Assembly (NCBI GenBank): GCA_002408465.1
Contig: DHSM01000016.1
Span: forward strand, 1 to 64,000
Direction: 5' to 3'
Length of the DNA: 64,000 bases
Source of the DNA: Firmicutes bacterium UBA5286
GTDB taxonomy: Bacteria > Bacillota > Proteinivoracia > UBA4975
Shown here: one piece after another, positions 25,254 to 33,404 of the stretch
How positions within the stretch are numbered: the stretch's first letter is position 1
How the letters are laid out: every line of letters begins with the position of its first letter
Made by a program: the position numbers and the translations under genes
Notes under the pieces: generated by a model
The model's input: only the letters and a program-made list of their open reading frames with translations
Databases searched by the model: none
What the model was told of the DNA's origin: nothing

Positions 25254-26042
25254 TTAATAGTTTAATACCTTGCGGCGGAAGCGTTTGTATACCTGATAGA
25301 TTCTATTCTCTTTATATTTTTGATCTGTATTGTACCGCTTGATAGCCCTGTGGGGAAGTCGGGAACCCATTCCGCCCTGTATGGTAAATCTGCAGGGAAA
25401 GCAACTTCCGCAGGGTCTATTTTTAGCGGGGAAATGACAAAACCATGTCTTATCCATAATATGGGCGAAACCCTGTCTCTCTGAATCTTCTTTCATGTCG
25501 ACTTTGCCCATTTGATAAAGGGGCCAGCGGAAGTGGCCAAACACGTCTAATAAGGCTTTCTGTGAGTTATGTTTGTCAATTTCCCAATAACTTAAGCCGT
25601 CATTATCGACGTAGTTCATTTTGCCCATGGTGTTTATCATTAGATCGGTTTGGCCGCCAGTTTCGATGCCAATCTCAATGTTTTCGATGTCCTTTGCGTA
25701 GCGGGCAAGATATTCATACTGAATGCCTATCAGGACATGCTGTCTTATTATTTCAAAGGCAGAAGATATTTCTTCATCAGGAGGAATGTTCTTTTCATTA
25801 GTGAGAATAAGCGGTTTTAACTCACATTTTGTCCTCGGGTCCCTTAAAATGTCCTCGGTAATATCCCGGATTGCACCTAATTCTTGTTTTGTAGAGCGCC
25901 GGCCGTCATAAATTATGTAATGGGGCTGTAAAATTACGTTCATTCTTGAGAGACACAACACTCTATATGTTGAATCCCAGCCCCCCGTCCATAAAATATC
26001 GACCAACTGCTTGCAATTTGGCTTATAATTTTCAGTTGCCAA
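25254..26042 (-). CDS. QueC-like PP-loop ATPase superfamily protein
   Basis: A 262-residue protein with a PP-loop near the N-terminus (ILWTGGWDSTYRV, the SGGxDS class) and a Cys-rich segment near the C-terminus (NRPCGSCFPCRF, CxxCxxC), which resembles the zinc site of QueC (7-cyano-7-deazaguanine synthase). Such proteins adenylate a carboxylate or carbonyl and pass it to an amine or thiol. No queuosine partners (queD, queE, folE) are nearby, and the gene is more AT-rich than its surroundings, so it may be a transferred gene with another substrate. The ATG at 26042 follows AAAGGGGGT. Confidence 0.65.
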   Translation of the reverse strand: MATENYKPNCKQLVDILWTGGWDSTYRVLCLSRMNVILQPHYIIYDGRRSTKQELGAIRDITEDILRDPRTKCELKPLILTNEKNIPPDEEISSAFEIIRQHVLIGIQYEYLARYAKDIENIEIGIETGGQTDLMINTMGKMNYVDNDGLSYWEIDKHNSQKALLDVFGHFRWPLYQMGKVDMKEDSERQGFAHIMDKTWFCHFPAKNRPCGSCFPCRFTIQGGMGSRLPHRAIKRYNTDQKYKENRIYQVYKRFRRKVLNY

Positions 26043-26356
26043 AATTGTTGACCCCCTTTATATTAATGATACGTAGTTCTGCATCTTGTAAGAAAATACC
26101 TCCTTATCTTTCAACTTGAAGATAATAGGACCTTTCCAGAAGTTCCCGCCTTATGAATCGATAAAAACTCAGGGGGCAGTCCAAATTGCCAGGGACAGCC
26201 CCCTGTTCTATTGAGGCCAACTCATTCAAAATGTACAGCTGTTTGCTAAGTGCAAAATCTAATGACCCCGTAGAAAATTATTATTGACAGACAATAATAG
26301 TACTGTTATATTTGAATTGTAATTATTGCATTACGATAATTGGAGGATGATAGAAC
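26043..26356. promoter_or_regulatory. Divergent promoter region with inverted repeat over the -35 box
   Basis: TTGACA (26284-26289) and TATATT (26307-26312) are 17 bases apart, a near-consensus promoter for the DUF2975-like gene. ATTATTG/CAATAAT (26280-26286 and 26292-26298) forms an inverted repeat over the -35 box, a likely operator. Further upstream, at about 26170-26204, CAGGGGGCAGTCC and GGGACAGCCCCCTG form a strong hairpin of unknown role. No gene was seen here. Confidence 0.6.
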
Positions 26357-27325
26357 ATGAAGACTAAAACCCTGGCCATTGTATTAGGCATAGGGGCGCT
26401 GCTGAGTATTATTGCAGCCGCATACGGTCCCGCCCCTTCCGGCAGCGCAGTTACTGGGTTATTCTCTTTTCCTTTTGCTCAGATTGGAAATTTGCTGCGT
26501 GCCATGTCCCTGGCAGGGACCTTTGGCAACATAGCGGCGATCCTGCTTTATATAGCACTTGGTCTTTGTCCGATACTCCTCTTGTTGTGGCGGGTGATAA
26601 AGAAGCAAGTCCGGATTGAGGATGCTTTGCTTGTGATCATCAGCCCTCTGCTCTTTTTTATGATGTACCTCATGGTAAATCCTGCCCTGATCCACAAGCT
26701 GTTTATTTTAGGCGGCATGGGCGAGTTCGGGAAGGCTGTTCTCGGCGGAAGCTTTTATTCTGTCCTCATTGGCTATCTAATCCTCAGGCTATTGCGCCGG
26801 ATTAGCCGCAGCAAGACAGCTGAAATGCTGAAATGGCTGCAGCTGCTTTTTGCTCTTATTGCCGCTGCCCTGGTATTCAGTGTGTTTTACCTCGCTGTGA
26901 CTGGGATGATTGGCACTATTCAGGAGGTAAAAAACGCTAATACCGATCCTGCTGTTTCCTTGGCTATGACCAATACAATTATTGTTATTCGCTTTGTTTT
27001 GCAGCAAATCCCGGTTCTCCTCAGCGTTTGGGGGCTTATTTTGGCCATTAAACTCACTGCTGCTTTAAAACAGGATAGATATGGCGAAGAAGCAGTTACT
27101 GCTGCCGGCAGGCTGGGAGCATTCAGCAAACTGACAGTGGCTGTTACTGTAATTTGCTCCATTGCCGCAAATATTTTGCAACTGATATTCAGGGGGTCTC
27201 TCAATTCTCATTTCTCTATCCATGTGCCTTTTGCTCCGCTGGTGCTCATGCTGATTATGCTTGTGTTGGCTCAATACTTTGCTGACAGCAGCAAACTGCA
27301 TCAGGACAACCAACTGTTTATCTAG
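26357..27325 (+). CDS. Multi-pass membrane protein with DUF2975-like C-terminal half
   Basis: A 322-residue protein with about eight hydrophobic helices. The C-terminal half ends in VLAQYFADSSKLHQDNQLFI, which closely matches the usual end of DUF2975 (YoaS-type) proteins, and the next gene encodes the small Cro-like regulator that accompanies DUF2975 genes in Bacillus (YozG). The N-terminal half looks like an additional four-helix block. Its function is unknown. It has a near-consensus promoter with a palindrome that the next gene product may bind. Confidence 0.65.
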   Translation: MKTKTLAIVLGIGALLSIIAAAYGPAPSGSAVTGLFSFPFAQIGNLLRAMSLAGTFGNIAAILLYIALGLCPILLLLWRVIKKQVRIEDALLVIISPLLFFMMYLMVNPALIHKLFILGGMGEFGKAVLGGSFYSVLIGYLILRLLRRISRSKTAEMLKWLQLLFALIAAALVFSVFYLAVTGMIGTIQEVKNANTDPAVSLAMTNTIIVIRFVLQQIPVLLSVWGLILAIKLTAALKQDRYGEEAVTAAGRLGAFSKLTVAVTVICSIAANILQLIFRGSLNSHFSIHVPFAPLVLMLIMLVLAQYFADSSKLHQDNQLFI

Positions 27326-27337
27326 GAGTGGGATCCA

Positions 27338-27559
27338 ATGGCGATACAAGTTTATCTGTCTGATGTGCTCAAAGACAGGAAAATGACTTCCAAGGAATTA
27401 TGTGCTCTGGTGGATATAACTGAAGCCAATTTATCAATTTTACGCTCTGGCAAGGCTAAGGGCGTGCGCTTCAGCACAATCAATAAAATTTGCTACTATT
27501 TAAAATGTGATGTGGGCGACCTCTTAAAATTTGATGGGAATCTGGAGGATGATGAGTAA
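27338..27559 (+). CDS. Small XRE/Cro-type DNA-binding protein (YozG-like)
   Basis: A 73-residue helix-turn-helix protein: VLKDRKMTSKELCALVDITE then NLSILRSGKAKGVRFSTI, with the family ending CDVGDLLKF. It is linked to the membrane protein upstream (12-base gap) and overlaps the lipoprotein downstream by one base, so all three are probably co-transcribed. YozG-like proteins next to DUF2975 are widespread and thought to regulate the membrane protein; the target here may be the palindrome at 26280-26298. Confidence 0.85.
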   Translation: MAIQVYLSDVLKDRKMTSKELCALVDITEANLSILRSGKAKGVRFSTINKICYYLKCDVGDLLKFDGNLEDDE

Positions 27560-28509
27560 TGCCTAAGAAGTTAGTTTGGTTGGTTTGCGCCGTCTTGCTC
27601 TGCGCCTGTCTTGGCGGCTGTCAGTTGGCCCGGGAAGATGTCGGGGAAGAGAGTTTGTCCGGAGATAAATTTGTTGGGGTGTATATCACCTTTGACCCCC
27701 TGTATTATTTCTCAGCCGAAAACCCCTTTGAGGAGACAAATAATCCCGATGCAGAACCGCGTTTTTATGCTACAGCGAAGCAGGTGGAAAATGATGGGTA
27801 TACAACCACTACCTTCGAATTTGAAGGCATTGATGGCATTCCATTTTTTACAGCAACTGTATTAGGCGCCGATGAAAGCGCAAATTATAGGACAAGTATT
27901 ATGGGACCAGAAATAATGAATCCGGCAACAGCTTATTTCGATACTGATACAACTATAACCGGCAAAATTGACATTGTTGAGCCAACGGAAGTTGTATTGT
28001 GTATGAATCCCGTATACCAGACTAAAGACGGCAAAATATATATGCTTCCTTGCGAAACCGGGGTTTTCATCTCCAAGGGGGCTTTAGCTACAACAACCTT
28101 GTTTGAAACGGTGACAGTAACTGAGAACGGTGAAGAAATCACTTCCAAGACATCTGTAGAATTAAGCGCAGAAGTAGTACGCAAACCAGTGAAAGAAATT
28201 TTTAAGGAAATGAACGGCCGGGATGAAACCATCCGCACAACCGAGATTACGCCAGAAAACATTCCGGATTCCATCCACCTGCAGCCCGATTGCGCCTATG
28301 TGATAGTCGAAACCCACAGCAGCGGTGAAAACGGGCTGGAAGTCACCAGAACCCTTTTGGATCTTGAGGAGGGGTATTACACCTATAAATATGAAGGGGA
28401 AAGGGGTTGCCTCATCGGCAAAATGATTGAAATCCACAGGAACGGGATAGTTTTTAGCACTGTGACAAGTTTTGCACCGGGTCTTAGTTTTCCGGCTGAA
28501 CTTCATTGA
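27559..28509 (+). CDS. Lipoprotein of unknown function
   Basis: A 316-residue protein with an N-terminal signal helix and lipobox LGGC (Cys near residue 21), so it should be lipid-anchored on the outer face of the membrane. The mature part is acidic and appears strand-rich, without Cys pairs or catalytic motifs that I recognise. It starts within the stop codon of the XRE gene. It may be the extracellular part of a three-gene module with the DUF2975-like membrane protein. Confidence 0.7.
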   Translation: MPKKLVWLVCAVLLCACLGGCQLAREDVGEESLSGDKFVGVYITFDPLYYFSAENPFEETNNPDAEPRFYATAKQVENDGYTTTTFEFEGIDGIPFFTATVLGADESANYRTSIMGPEIMNPATAYFDTDTTITGKIDIVEPTEVVLCMNPVYQTKDGKIYMLPCETGVFISKGALATTTLFETVTVTENGEEITSKTSVELSAEVVRKPVKEIFKEMNGRDETIRTTEITPENIPDSIHLQPDCAYVIVETHSSGENGLEVTRTLLDLEEGYYTYKYEGERGCLIGKMIEIHRNGIVFSTVTSFAPGLSFPAELH

Positions 28510-28556
28510 TTTAAACCTTCTCTTGTGGGATAATGTGGGAAATTGGAGGTGTTGGC

Positions 28557-28955
28557 GTGAACCCGAATATTGATGTTATCAGGGACATTATGATTCAAAG
28601 GCTTTCACCCTGGATTGTGTACCTCTTTGGGTCTGCCAGCACAGGGAAAATGAGAGCTGACAGCGATTTTGATCTTGCTTTTTGCAGCGATGTGGTTAAC
28701 AGTGATTATGAGGTGTTTATGGTTGCCCAGGCATTGGCGGATAAACTGGGGCGGGAAGTGGACCTGGTAGATTTGAGCAAGGCTTCCGAAGTCTTCAGGG
28801 CTGAAATTATCGGGTCCCGTAAAATTATTTATGAAAAGGATCGTCAGCGCAGATATTGGTTTGAAACCAATGTCCTTGAGGATTATGCTTTGTTAAATGA
28901 ACGCCGCAAGCCGGTATTGGACCGAATCAAGGAGAGGGGGACCATTTATGACTGA
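28557..28955 (+). CDS. mntA: MNT-domain nucleotidyltransferase antitoxin (MntA)
   Basis: A 132-residue minimal nucleotidyltransferase with the GSASTGKMRADSDFDLAF signature, giving the GS and SDxD metal-binding elements that AMPylating MntA antitoxins use. I chose GTG 28557, seven bases after GGAGGT; the upstream ATG lacks a ribosome site. It overlaps the hepT start by eight bases. It should modify and silence the HepT RNase encoded next (known for the family). Confidence 0.85.
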   Translation: MNPNIDVIRDIMIQRLSPWIVYLFGSASTGKMRADSDFDLAFCSDVVNSDYEVFMVAQALADKLGREVDLVDLSKASEVFRAEIIGSRKIIYEKDRQRRYWFETNVLEDYALLNERRKPVLDRIKERGTIYD

Positions 28956-29361
28956 TGTAATACTAAATAAGCTGCAGACTATACGCCGATGTTTAGAGCG
29001 AATTGATGCGGAATACTCTGGTGAGCCCCTCAACCTCGAGAATATTACCAGGCAGGATGCGGTTATTTTGAATGTACAGCGGGCTTGCGAGGCCTGCATC
29101 AGTTTAGCGATGCACATAGTTTCCCGTAGGAATTTAGGAATTCCTCAGAACAGCAGGGAAGCTTTTGCCTTGCTATCCCAGGCTGGCATCATCAGTGATG
29201 ATTTGGCTCAGCGCCTGAAAGCTATGGTCGGGTTTAGAAACATCGCTATCCACGATTACCAGAGTCTGAATGTCAAGATTCTGCAAACAATAATCGAAAA
29301 ACATTTGGGGGACTTCAGGGAATTCTCTGAGATTATTATTTCTTTGCCGCAGATAGACTGA
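28948..29361 (+). CDS. hepT: HepT-family HEPN toxin (DUF86)
   Basis: A 137-residue helical protein with the DUF86 hallmark RNIAIHDY (R-x4-H-x-Y), the catalytic and AMPylated motif of HepT. The N-terminal half (IRRCLERIDAEY) also fits the family. I chose ATG 28948, ten bases after GAGAGGGGG; an in-frame ATG at 28897 lies well inside mntA. HepT cuts RNA when not AMPylated. It is the more canonical of two MNT/HEPN pairs in the window. Confidence 0.88.
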   Translation: MTDVILNKLQTIRRCLERIDAEYSGEPLNLENITRQDAVILNVQRACEACISLAMHIVSRRNLGIPQNSREAFALLSQAGIISDDLAQRLKAMVGFRNIAIHDYQSLNVKILQTIIEKHLGDFREFSEIIISLPQID

Positions 29362-29421
29362 AGCTCGATGCTGGCAAATCTTCGATCAGTCACCGCAAAC
29401 TCAGCGAAGAAAATTATTTTA

Positions 29422-29456
29422 AAAAGCGCTTCTATTAAGTGAGAGGCGCTTTTAAT
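29422..29456. terminator. Bidirectional terminator between hepT and the metal ATPase
   Basis: AAAGCGCTTCT pairs with AGAGGCGCTTT (one G-T pair) with A/T tracts on both sides; the flanking genes converge here. Confidence 0.75.
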
Positions 29457-29463
29457 ATAAACC

Positions 29464-31326
29464 TCAACGGGTATTGGGCTTCCAGGCCAGCAGGCGCATG
29501 GCGTTGAGGATGACCAGCATGACGCTGGCTTCATGGGCGAGCATGCCCGTGGCTAAAAACACCTTTTGCCCCAGGACCCCTGCCACCAGCAACAAGACCA
29601 CGGCAACAGCAAAGATGACATTCTGGCGGATATTGGCGAGAGTTGCCCGGCCTAGGCCCAGGGCGCCGATGAGGCGGTCCAAATCATCGCTCATCAGGGT
29701 GAGGTCGGCGGTTTCGATGGCGGCATCGGTGCCCGCCGCCCCCATGGCAATGCCCAAATCCGCTGCGGCCAGGGCAGGGGTGTCGTTGATGCCGTCACCC
29801 ACCATGGCGACGATCTGCCCCTGGGCTTGGTAGGATTTGATTGCCTCGACCTTGTCCCCGGGCAGCAAGTTGGCCTGGAATTCATCTAAACCCAGCTGGC
29901 GGGCGATCGTCCCTGCGGTGCGGGGATTATCCCCGGTGAGCATGACCACTTTTTTCCCCATTTGCTGCAGTTTAGCTGCTGTTTCCCTGGCTTCAGGCCG
30001 GAGGGTATCGGCGATGGCGATGGCGCCAATGACCTTGCCCTCAGCAGCCACGGGGACGGGAGTTTCACCCATTTCTTCCCGGGCTGTCAGCCACTCTTCG
30101 CTCTCCGGGGGAAGGATGATATTGTGCTGTTCCAGCAGCCTTCTGTTCCCGACTAGAATTCTTTTCCCTTCCACCTGGCCGCTGATGCCGCCGCCGGCAA
30201 ATACCTGGATGCCTTCAGCGGCCGGGAGGGGGAAGCTTGAGGCCCTGCGCAGGATGGCACTGCCGATATGGTGTTCAGAGCCCTTTTCTACAGCTGCCGC
30301 CAGGCGGAGGACTTCTTCTTCATCTCCTAATAGGGCGCTGATTGCAGTAACCTCAGTCTTTCCTGTGGTAAGGGTGCCGGTCTTGTCAAAGGCTATAAGG
30401 GTTACTTTGCCGGCCTTCTCCAGAAATTCGCCCCCCTTGACCAGGACCCCGGATTTGGCGGCGTTGCCGATGCCGGCTACCATGGAAATTGGAGTGGAAA
30501 TGACCAGGGCCCCCGGGCAGCCGATGACTAATAAAGTAAGGGCAGTATGGAGATTGCGGGTAAAGAGGCCGGTGAGGGCGGCAAGGGCAATAATTGCGGG
30601 GGTGTACCAGCGGGAGAACTTCTCAATAAACTTTTGCGTGGGGGCCTTGCGTTCCTGGGCCTCTTCCACCATGTGAAGGATGCGGGCGAAGGTAGTGTCT
30701 TCTCCAACCCGCTGCGCCTGAATTTCCAAGTACCCTGCTTCCACAATGGAGCTGCTGAAAACCTGGCTGCCGGAGGTCACTTCCACGGGAATCGATTCCC
30801 CAGTGATGGCGGCCTGATTGACTGAAGCGCTGCCTTTTGTGACGATGCCGTCCACCGGGATCTTTCCTCCGGAGCGGACTAGGACCGATTCTCCCGTCCC
30901 GACCTCACTGGGGTCTACTTCTATTTCCTGGCCATCCCGGAGAACTGTAGCGGCGGCTGGGACCAGGTCCAACAGCTGCCCAATGGCATCCCGGGTCTTG
31001 GCTAGGGTCCTGGCTTCCAGAAACTCTCCAAGGGCAAAGAGAAAGGTGACCGCCGCCGCTTCCCATTGGTCGCCGATGAGGATGCCGCCAAGCGCGGCAA
31101 TGGTGACCAGGAGATGAATGCTGATGACCTCGGCCCGCAAGGCATACCAGGCGGTCTTGGCGATGGGGAATCCTGCCGCCAAAGCGGCGGCTGTCATTAA
31201 GATGGCCCGGGCTAGGGGAGAGAAGTAACCCATTAGCCAGCCGAGAATAATCAGGGCGCCGGAAACGATGATAATCAGCAGTTTTTCATTTTTACGCAGC
31301 CACAGTTGCCAATTTTCAGGTCTCAT
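29464..31326 (-). CDS. P1B-type heavy-metal ATPase with CPG transmembrane motif
   Basis: A 620-residue metal-exporting ATPase: actuator TGES (175-178), transmembrane metal site GCPGALVIS with CPG at 270-272, phosphorylated Asp314 in DKTGT, and hinge GDGINDTPAL. The usual motif is CPC in copper, zinc and cadmium pumps, so selectivity is uncertain. There is no fused N-terminal metal-binding domain; instead a separate HMA protein is encoded just upstream, two bases away. Probably it exports a soft or transition metal. Confidence 0.9.
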   Translation of the reverse strand: MRPENWQLWLRKNEKLLIIIVSGALIILGWLMGYFSPLARAILMTAAALAAGFPIAKTAWYALRAEVISIHLLVTIAALGGILIGDQWEAAAVTFLFALGEFLEARTLAKTRDAIGQLLDLVPAAATVLRDGQEIEVDPSEVGTGESVLVRSGGKIPVDGIVTKGSASVNQAAITGESIPVEVTSGSQVFSSSIVEAGYLEIQAQRVGEDTTFARILHMVEEAQERKAPTQKFIEKFSRWYTPAIIALAALTGLFTRNLHTALTLLVIGCPGALVISTPISMVAGIGNAAKSGVLVKGGEFLEKAGKVTLIAFDKTGTLTTGKTEVTAISALLGDEEEVLRLAAAVEKGSEHHIGSAILRRASSFPLPAAEGIQVFAGGGISGQVEGKRILVGNRRLLEQHNIILPPESEEWLTAREEMGETPVPVAAEGKVIGAIAIADTLRPEARETAAKLQQMGKKVVMLTGDNPRTAGTIARQLGLDEFQANLLPGDKVEAIKSYQAQGQIVAMVGDGINDTPALAAADLGIAMGAAGTDAAIETADLTLMSDDLDRLIGALGLGRATLANIRQNVIFAVAVVLLLVAGVLGQKVFLATGMLAHEASVMLVILNAMRLLAWKPNTR

Positions 31327-31328
31327 AA

Positions 31329-31562
31329 TTATCCCTCCTGCTGCACTTTGCTCCTCACCAAGTAGCCCAGTTTGGCTAGTGTTTTATCGATTGCTTCCCA
31401 GGTGATAAGGCTTTCGTCGAAGCGGACCAGCAGCTTGCTGGTGGCGTAACGGACTTCCGCTTGTTCAACCCCTTTCAGCCTGCCCACAACACTGGCGATC
31501 ATATTGGCGCAGTCGGGACAGGTCAGCTGTTCCAAGCGGGCAGTGATGTTTACGTAAGCCAT
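31329..31562 (-). CDS. Stand-alone HMA metal-binding protein
   Basis: A 77-residue ferredoxin-like HMA domain with the metal-binding pair in LTCPDCANMI (CxxC). The GVEQAEVRYATSKLLVRFDE stretch matches strands 2-3 of the family. It would deliver metal to the ATPase encoded two bases downstream, which lacks its own HMA domain. The gene overlaps the thioredoxin-like gene upstream by 13 bases, so the three form one operon. Confidence 0.85.
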   Translation of the reverse strand: MAYVNITARLEQLTCPDCANMIASVVGRLKGVEQAEVRYATSKLLVRFDESLITWEAIDKTLAKLGYLVRSKVQQEG

Positions 31563-31789
31563 GTTATCAGCTCCTCTACTTCTGGGATTCTGCGCACGGC
31601 TTTGAGGTTGCCGTCAACGATGACTGCGGGCAGGCCGCCGGCATTATACTCCATTATTTTTTCGGGAGCGGTGATCTTTTCCACCTGGATTTCCCCTGAA
31701 ATAGATTCCAGGGCCTCTCGGACGCGGGCATAAAGGCGGGCGCAGGTGGGGCAGCCCTGGACTCCCAATAAAGTGACAGTCTTTTTCAT
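31550..31789 (-). CDS. Small thioredoxin-like protein with CPTC motif
   Basis: A 79-residue thioredoxin-fold protein with the redox or metal-binding motif GCPTC near residue 13 and a cis-Pro segment (GGLPAVIVDG). It resembles the small archaeal-type TM0996/MTH895 thioredoxin-like group. I chose ATG 31789 because AAAGGAGTG lies just upstream. It is the first gene of the metal-ATPase operon, so it may keep Cys metal sites reduced or pass metal on (inference). Confidence 0.82.
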   Translation of the reverse strand: MKKTVTLLGVQGCPTCARLYARVREALESISGEIQVEKITAPEKIMEYNAGGLPAVIVDGNLKAVRRIPEVEELITWLT

Positions 31790-31869
31790 GCTTGAATCAC
31801 TCCTTTGATAGTTTCTGTCTTTATTATGGGGGGAAAAACCGGGGGCGAACATGATAAATGTCAATTTAG

Positions 31870-31903
31870 AAAAATAAAAACAGCAGGCATCTCGCCTGCT
31901 GTT
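31870..31903 (-). terminator. Terminator of the Crp/Fnr-like gene
   Basis: AACAGCAGGC pairs with GCCTGCTGTT; on the minus strand a run TTTTATTTTT follows. Confidence 0.85.
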
Positions 31904-31911
31904 GCCAGCTT

Positions 31912-32598
31912 TTAAGTCAATTGTTTTAGGGCGGGCAAATCCGTGAGCGCCAGTTTTTTGCGGCCTTGGGCCTGAACTAATCCCTGCTGTTGGAGCTCAC
32001 TGAGTTTGCGGCTGAAATTTTCCACTGTCATGCCGGTGAGGCTGGCCAAGCCCTCCCGGCTTAAGGGCAGGGTAATAATGGCGCTCTCCTGTTCTTCCGC
32101 CAGCTCCACAAGCAGATTGGCTACCCTCTGCAAGGTGGCCCTGGTGCCCAGGTTCTCAATCTGGTCCTCTGCCTGCAGCAAGCGGAGATTGAGAGCGGCA
32201 ATGAGTTTGTGGGCGATTTCAGGATTGCGGTGAATGATGTCTTCGGCCATATACTTATCCAACTGGCAGATTTTAGAGGGCTCCAGAGCCTGGGCGGAAG
32301 CGCTGCGGGCATGCTCGCTGAAGAGCACCGCTTCCCCAAAAAAGTCCCCCGGCCTTAAGAGGCGCAGCACCTGTTCCTTTCCCTCGGGAGAGGTTTTGAA
32401 CAGTTTGACGGCGCCGGTGTTTACAATGCACAGCATCCTGGCGGGACTGCCCTGGTGGTAGATGATATCGCCGCTGGCGTATTCATTGGTAGTGAGAATG
32501 TCATTAAAACGAGCAAGTTCCTGGGGACTTAAATCCTGAAAGATTGGCACCCGGGAAGCGCAGACATTTTTACAGGGGCTCTGGGGCACAGCTTTCAC
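31912..32598 (-). CDS. Crp/Fnr-family transcriptional regulator
   Basis: A 228-residue regulator: N-terminal CKNVCASRVPIF with two Cys, a cyclic-nucleotide-binding fold (GDIIYHQGSPARMLCIVNTGAVKLF, RPGDFFGE), a dimer helix and a C-terminal winged helix (LSREGLASLTGMTVENFSRKLSEL). The paired Cys may sense redox state or metal, but a full Fnr cluster-binding set is not evident. It follows the SagB-like gene by 12 bases and precedes the metal ATPase operon, and it may control either. Confidence 0.88.
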   Translation of the reverse strand: MKAVPQSPCKNVCASRVPIFQDLSPQELARFNDILTTNEYASGDIIYHQGSPARMLCIVNTGAVKLFKTSPEGKEQVLRLLRPGDFFGEAVLFSEHARSASAQALEPSKICQLDKYMAEDIIHRNPEIAHKLIAALNLRLLQAEDQIENLGTRATLQRVANLLVELAEEQESAIITLPLSREGLASLTGMTVENFSRKLSELQQQGLVQAQGRKKLALTDLPALKQLT

Positions 32599-32610
32599 CT
32601 CCGGAGTGGA

Positions 32611-33333
32611 TTACTTGTGTCCTGCCGGGGCCAGGTAAATGGCAAGGCTGGTTTCTCCGTCCAGGTCCAGAAACTGGTTGAGGGCATCATCGTCAAAGGC
32701 ATTTATTGCGCAGCACCCTGCATCTATGGCCTCGCAGGCCAGGTAGAGATTCTGGCAGACATGGCCGGCATCCAGCAACAGGTAGCGCCAAGCCCGTTCG
32801 CTGTACCTCCAGGCCGAGCGATAGGGCACAGCGATCCAGATGAAGGTGACGGCAGCTCCTGCTATCCACTTTTGCTCGTGGCAGATGGCGGCGATGAGGT
32901 CGTTGATATCCTTGTCTTCTCGGATGAGGATCAGTTGATGGGAAAGGGCCAAGTACCGATATAAGCCGGGTTTCAAACCGGTGATATTGGTGATGGCCAG
33001 GAAGGTATCAAAGGGATGGCGGCCGCCAGCCGAGGGCACGGTGCGCACAGTCCTGATTTTCCCCTGCTCCTGGACACCCTGGGTGGCCCAGAGCAGCCAG
33101 GACAGTTCTTGCAGGCTGAGGGGCTGGCGGCTGAATTTCCGCCGGCTGCGGCGGTTGTTAATGGCCTCGGCCACGCTGACTGGCCCGGGGGTGAAGCCAG
33201 CGGGCTCAGGAAGGTCAATTGCTTCACCCGTCTGGGGAGTTTCCAAGGGCGGACAGGGCAGCTCTTTGTCTTGGTCGGATTCACTGACAAAGGGATATTT
33301 GGTTTTCTCAAAAAACTCTTCACCGATATTCAT
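32611..33333 (-). CDS. SagB/ThcOx-type nitroreductase-family oxidoreductase
   Basis: A 240-residue FMN-dependent oxidoreductase of the SagB type: INNRRSRRKFSRQPLSLQELSWLLWATQGV at the FMN site, TVPSAGGRHPFDTFL and GLYRYLALSHQL are typical. SagB-like enzymes dehydrogenate azolines in peptide natural products, but most stand-alone members have unknown substrates, and no precursor peptide or cyclodehydratase gene is nearby. It is the first gene of a two-gene unit with the Crp/Fnr regulator. The ATG follows AAGGAGAT. Confidence 0.85.
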   Translation of the reverse strand: MNIGEEFFEKTKYPFVSESDQDKELPCPPLETPQTGEAIDLPEPAGFTPGPVSVAEAINNRRSRRKFSRQPLSLQELSWLLWATQGVQEQGKIRTVRTVPSAGGRHPFDTFLAITNITGLKPGLYRYLALSHQLILIREDKDINDLIAAICHEQKWIAGAAVTFIWIAVPYRSAWRYSERAWRYLLLDAGHVCQNLYLACEAIDAGCCAINAFDDDALNQFLDLDGETSLAIYLAPAGHK

Positions 33334-33355
33334 GCTTTATCTCCTTTTCTTTATT

Positions 33356-33399
33356 CGGGGAGGGTCCTAGAATTTTGACAAATTCGAGGACCGTCCCCG
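33356..33399. repeat. Hairpin repeat with GAGGACCGTC core, copy 1
   Basis: CGGGGAGGGTCCT and AGGACCGTCCCCG form a 13-bp stem with one mismatch. The right part (from TGACAAATTCGAGGACCGTC at 33376) matches 46767-46790 in 22 of 24 positions. It lies between the ABC exporter and the SagB gene and could also terminate transcription. Confidence 0.6.
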
Positions 33400-33404
33400 T
33401 TTTG

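Noticed and set aside
32611..33333. Azole-containing peptide biosynthetic cluster around the SagB-like gene
   Set aside because: No cyclodehydratase (SagC/D-like) or short precursor peptide gene was found nearby.
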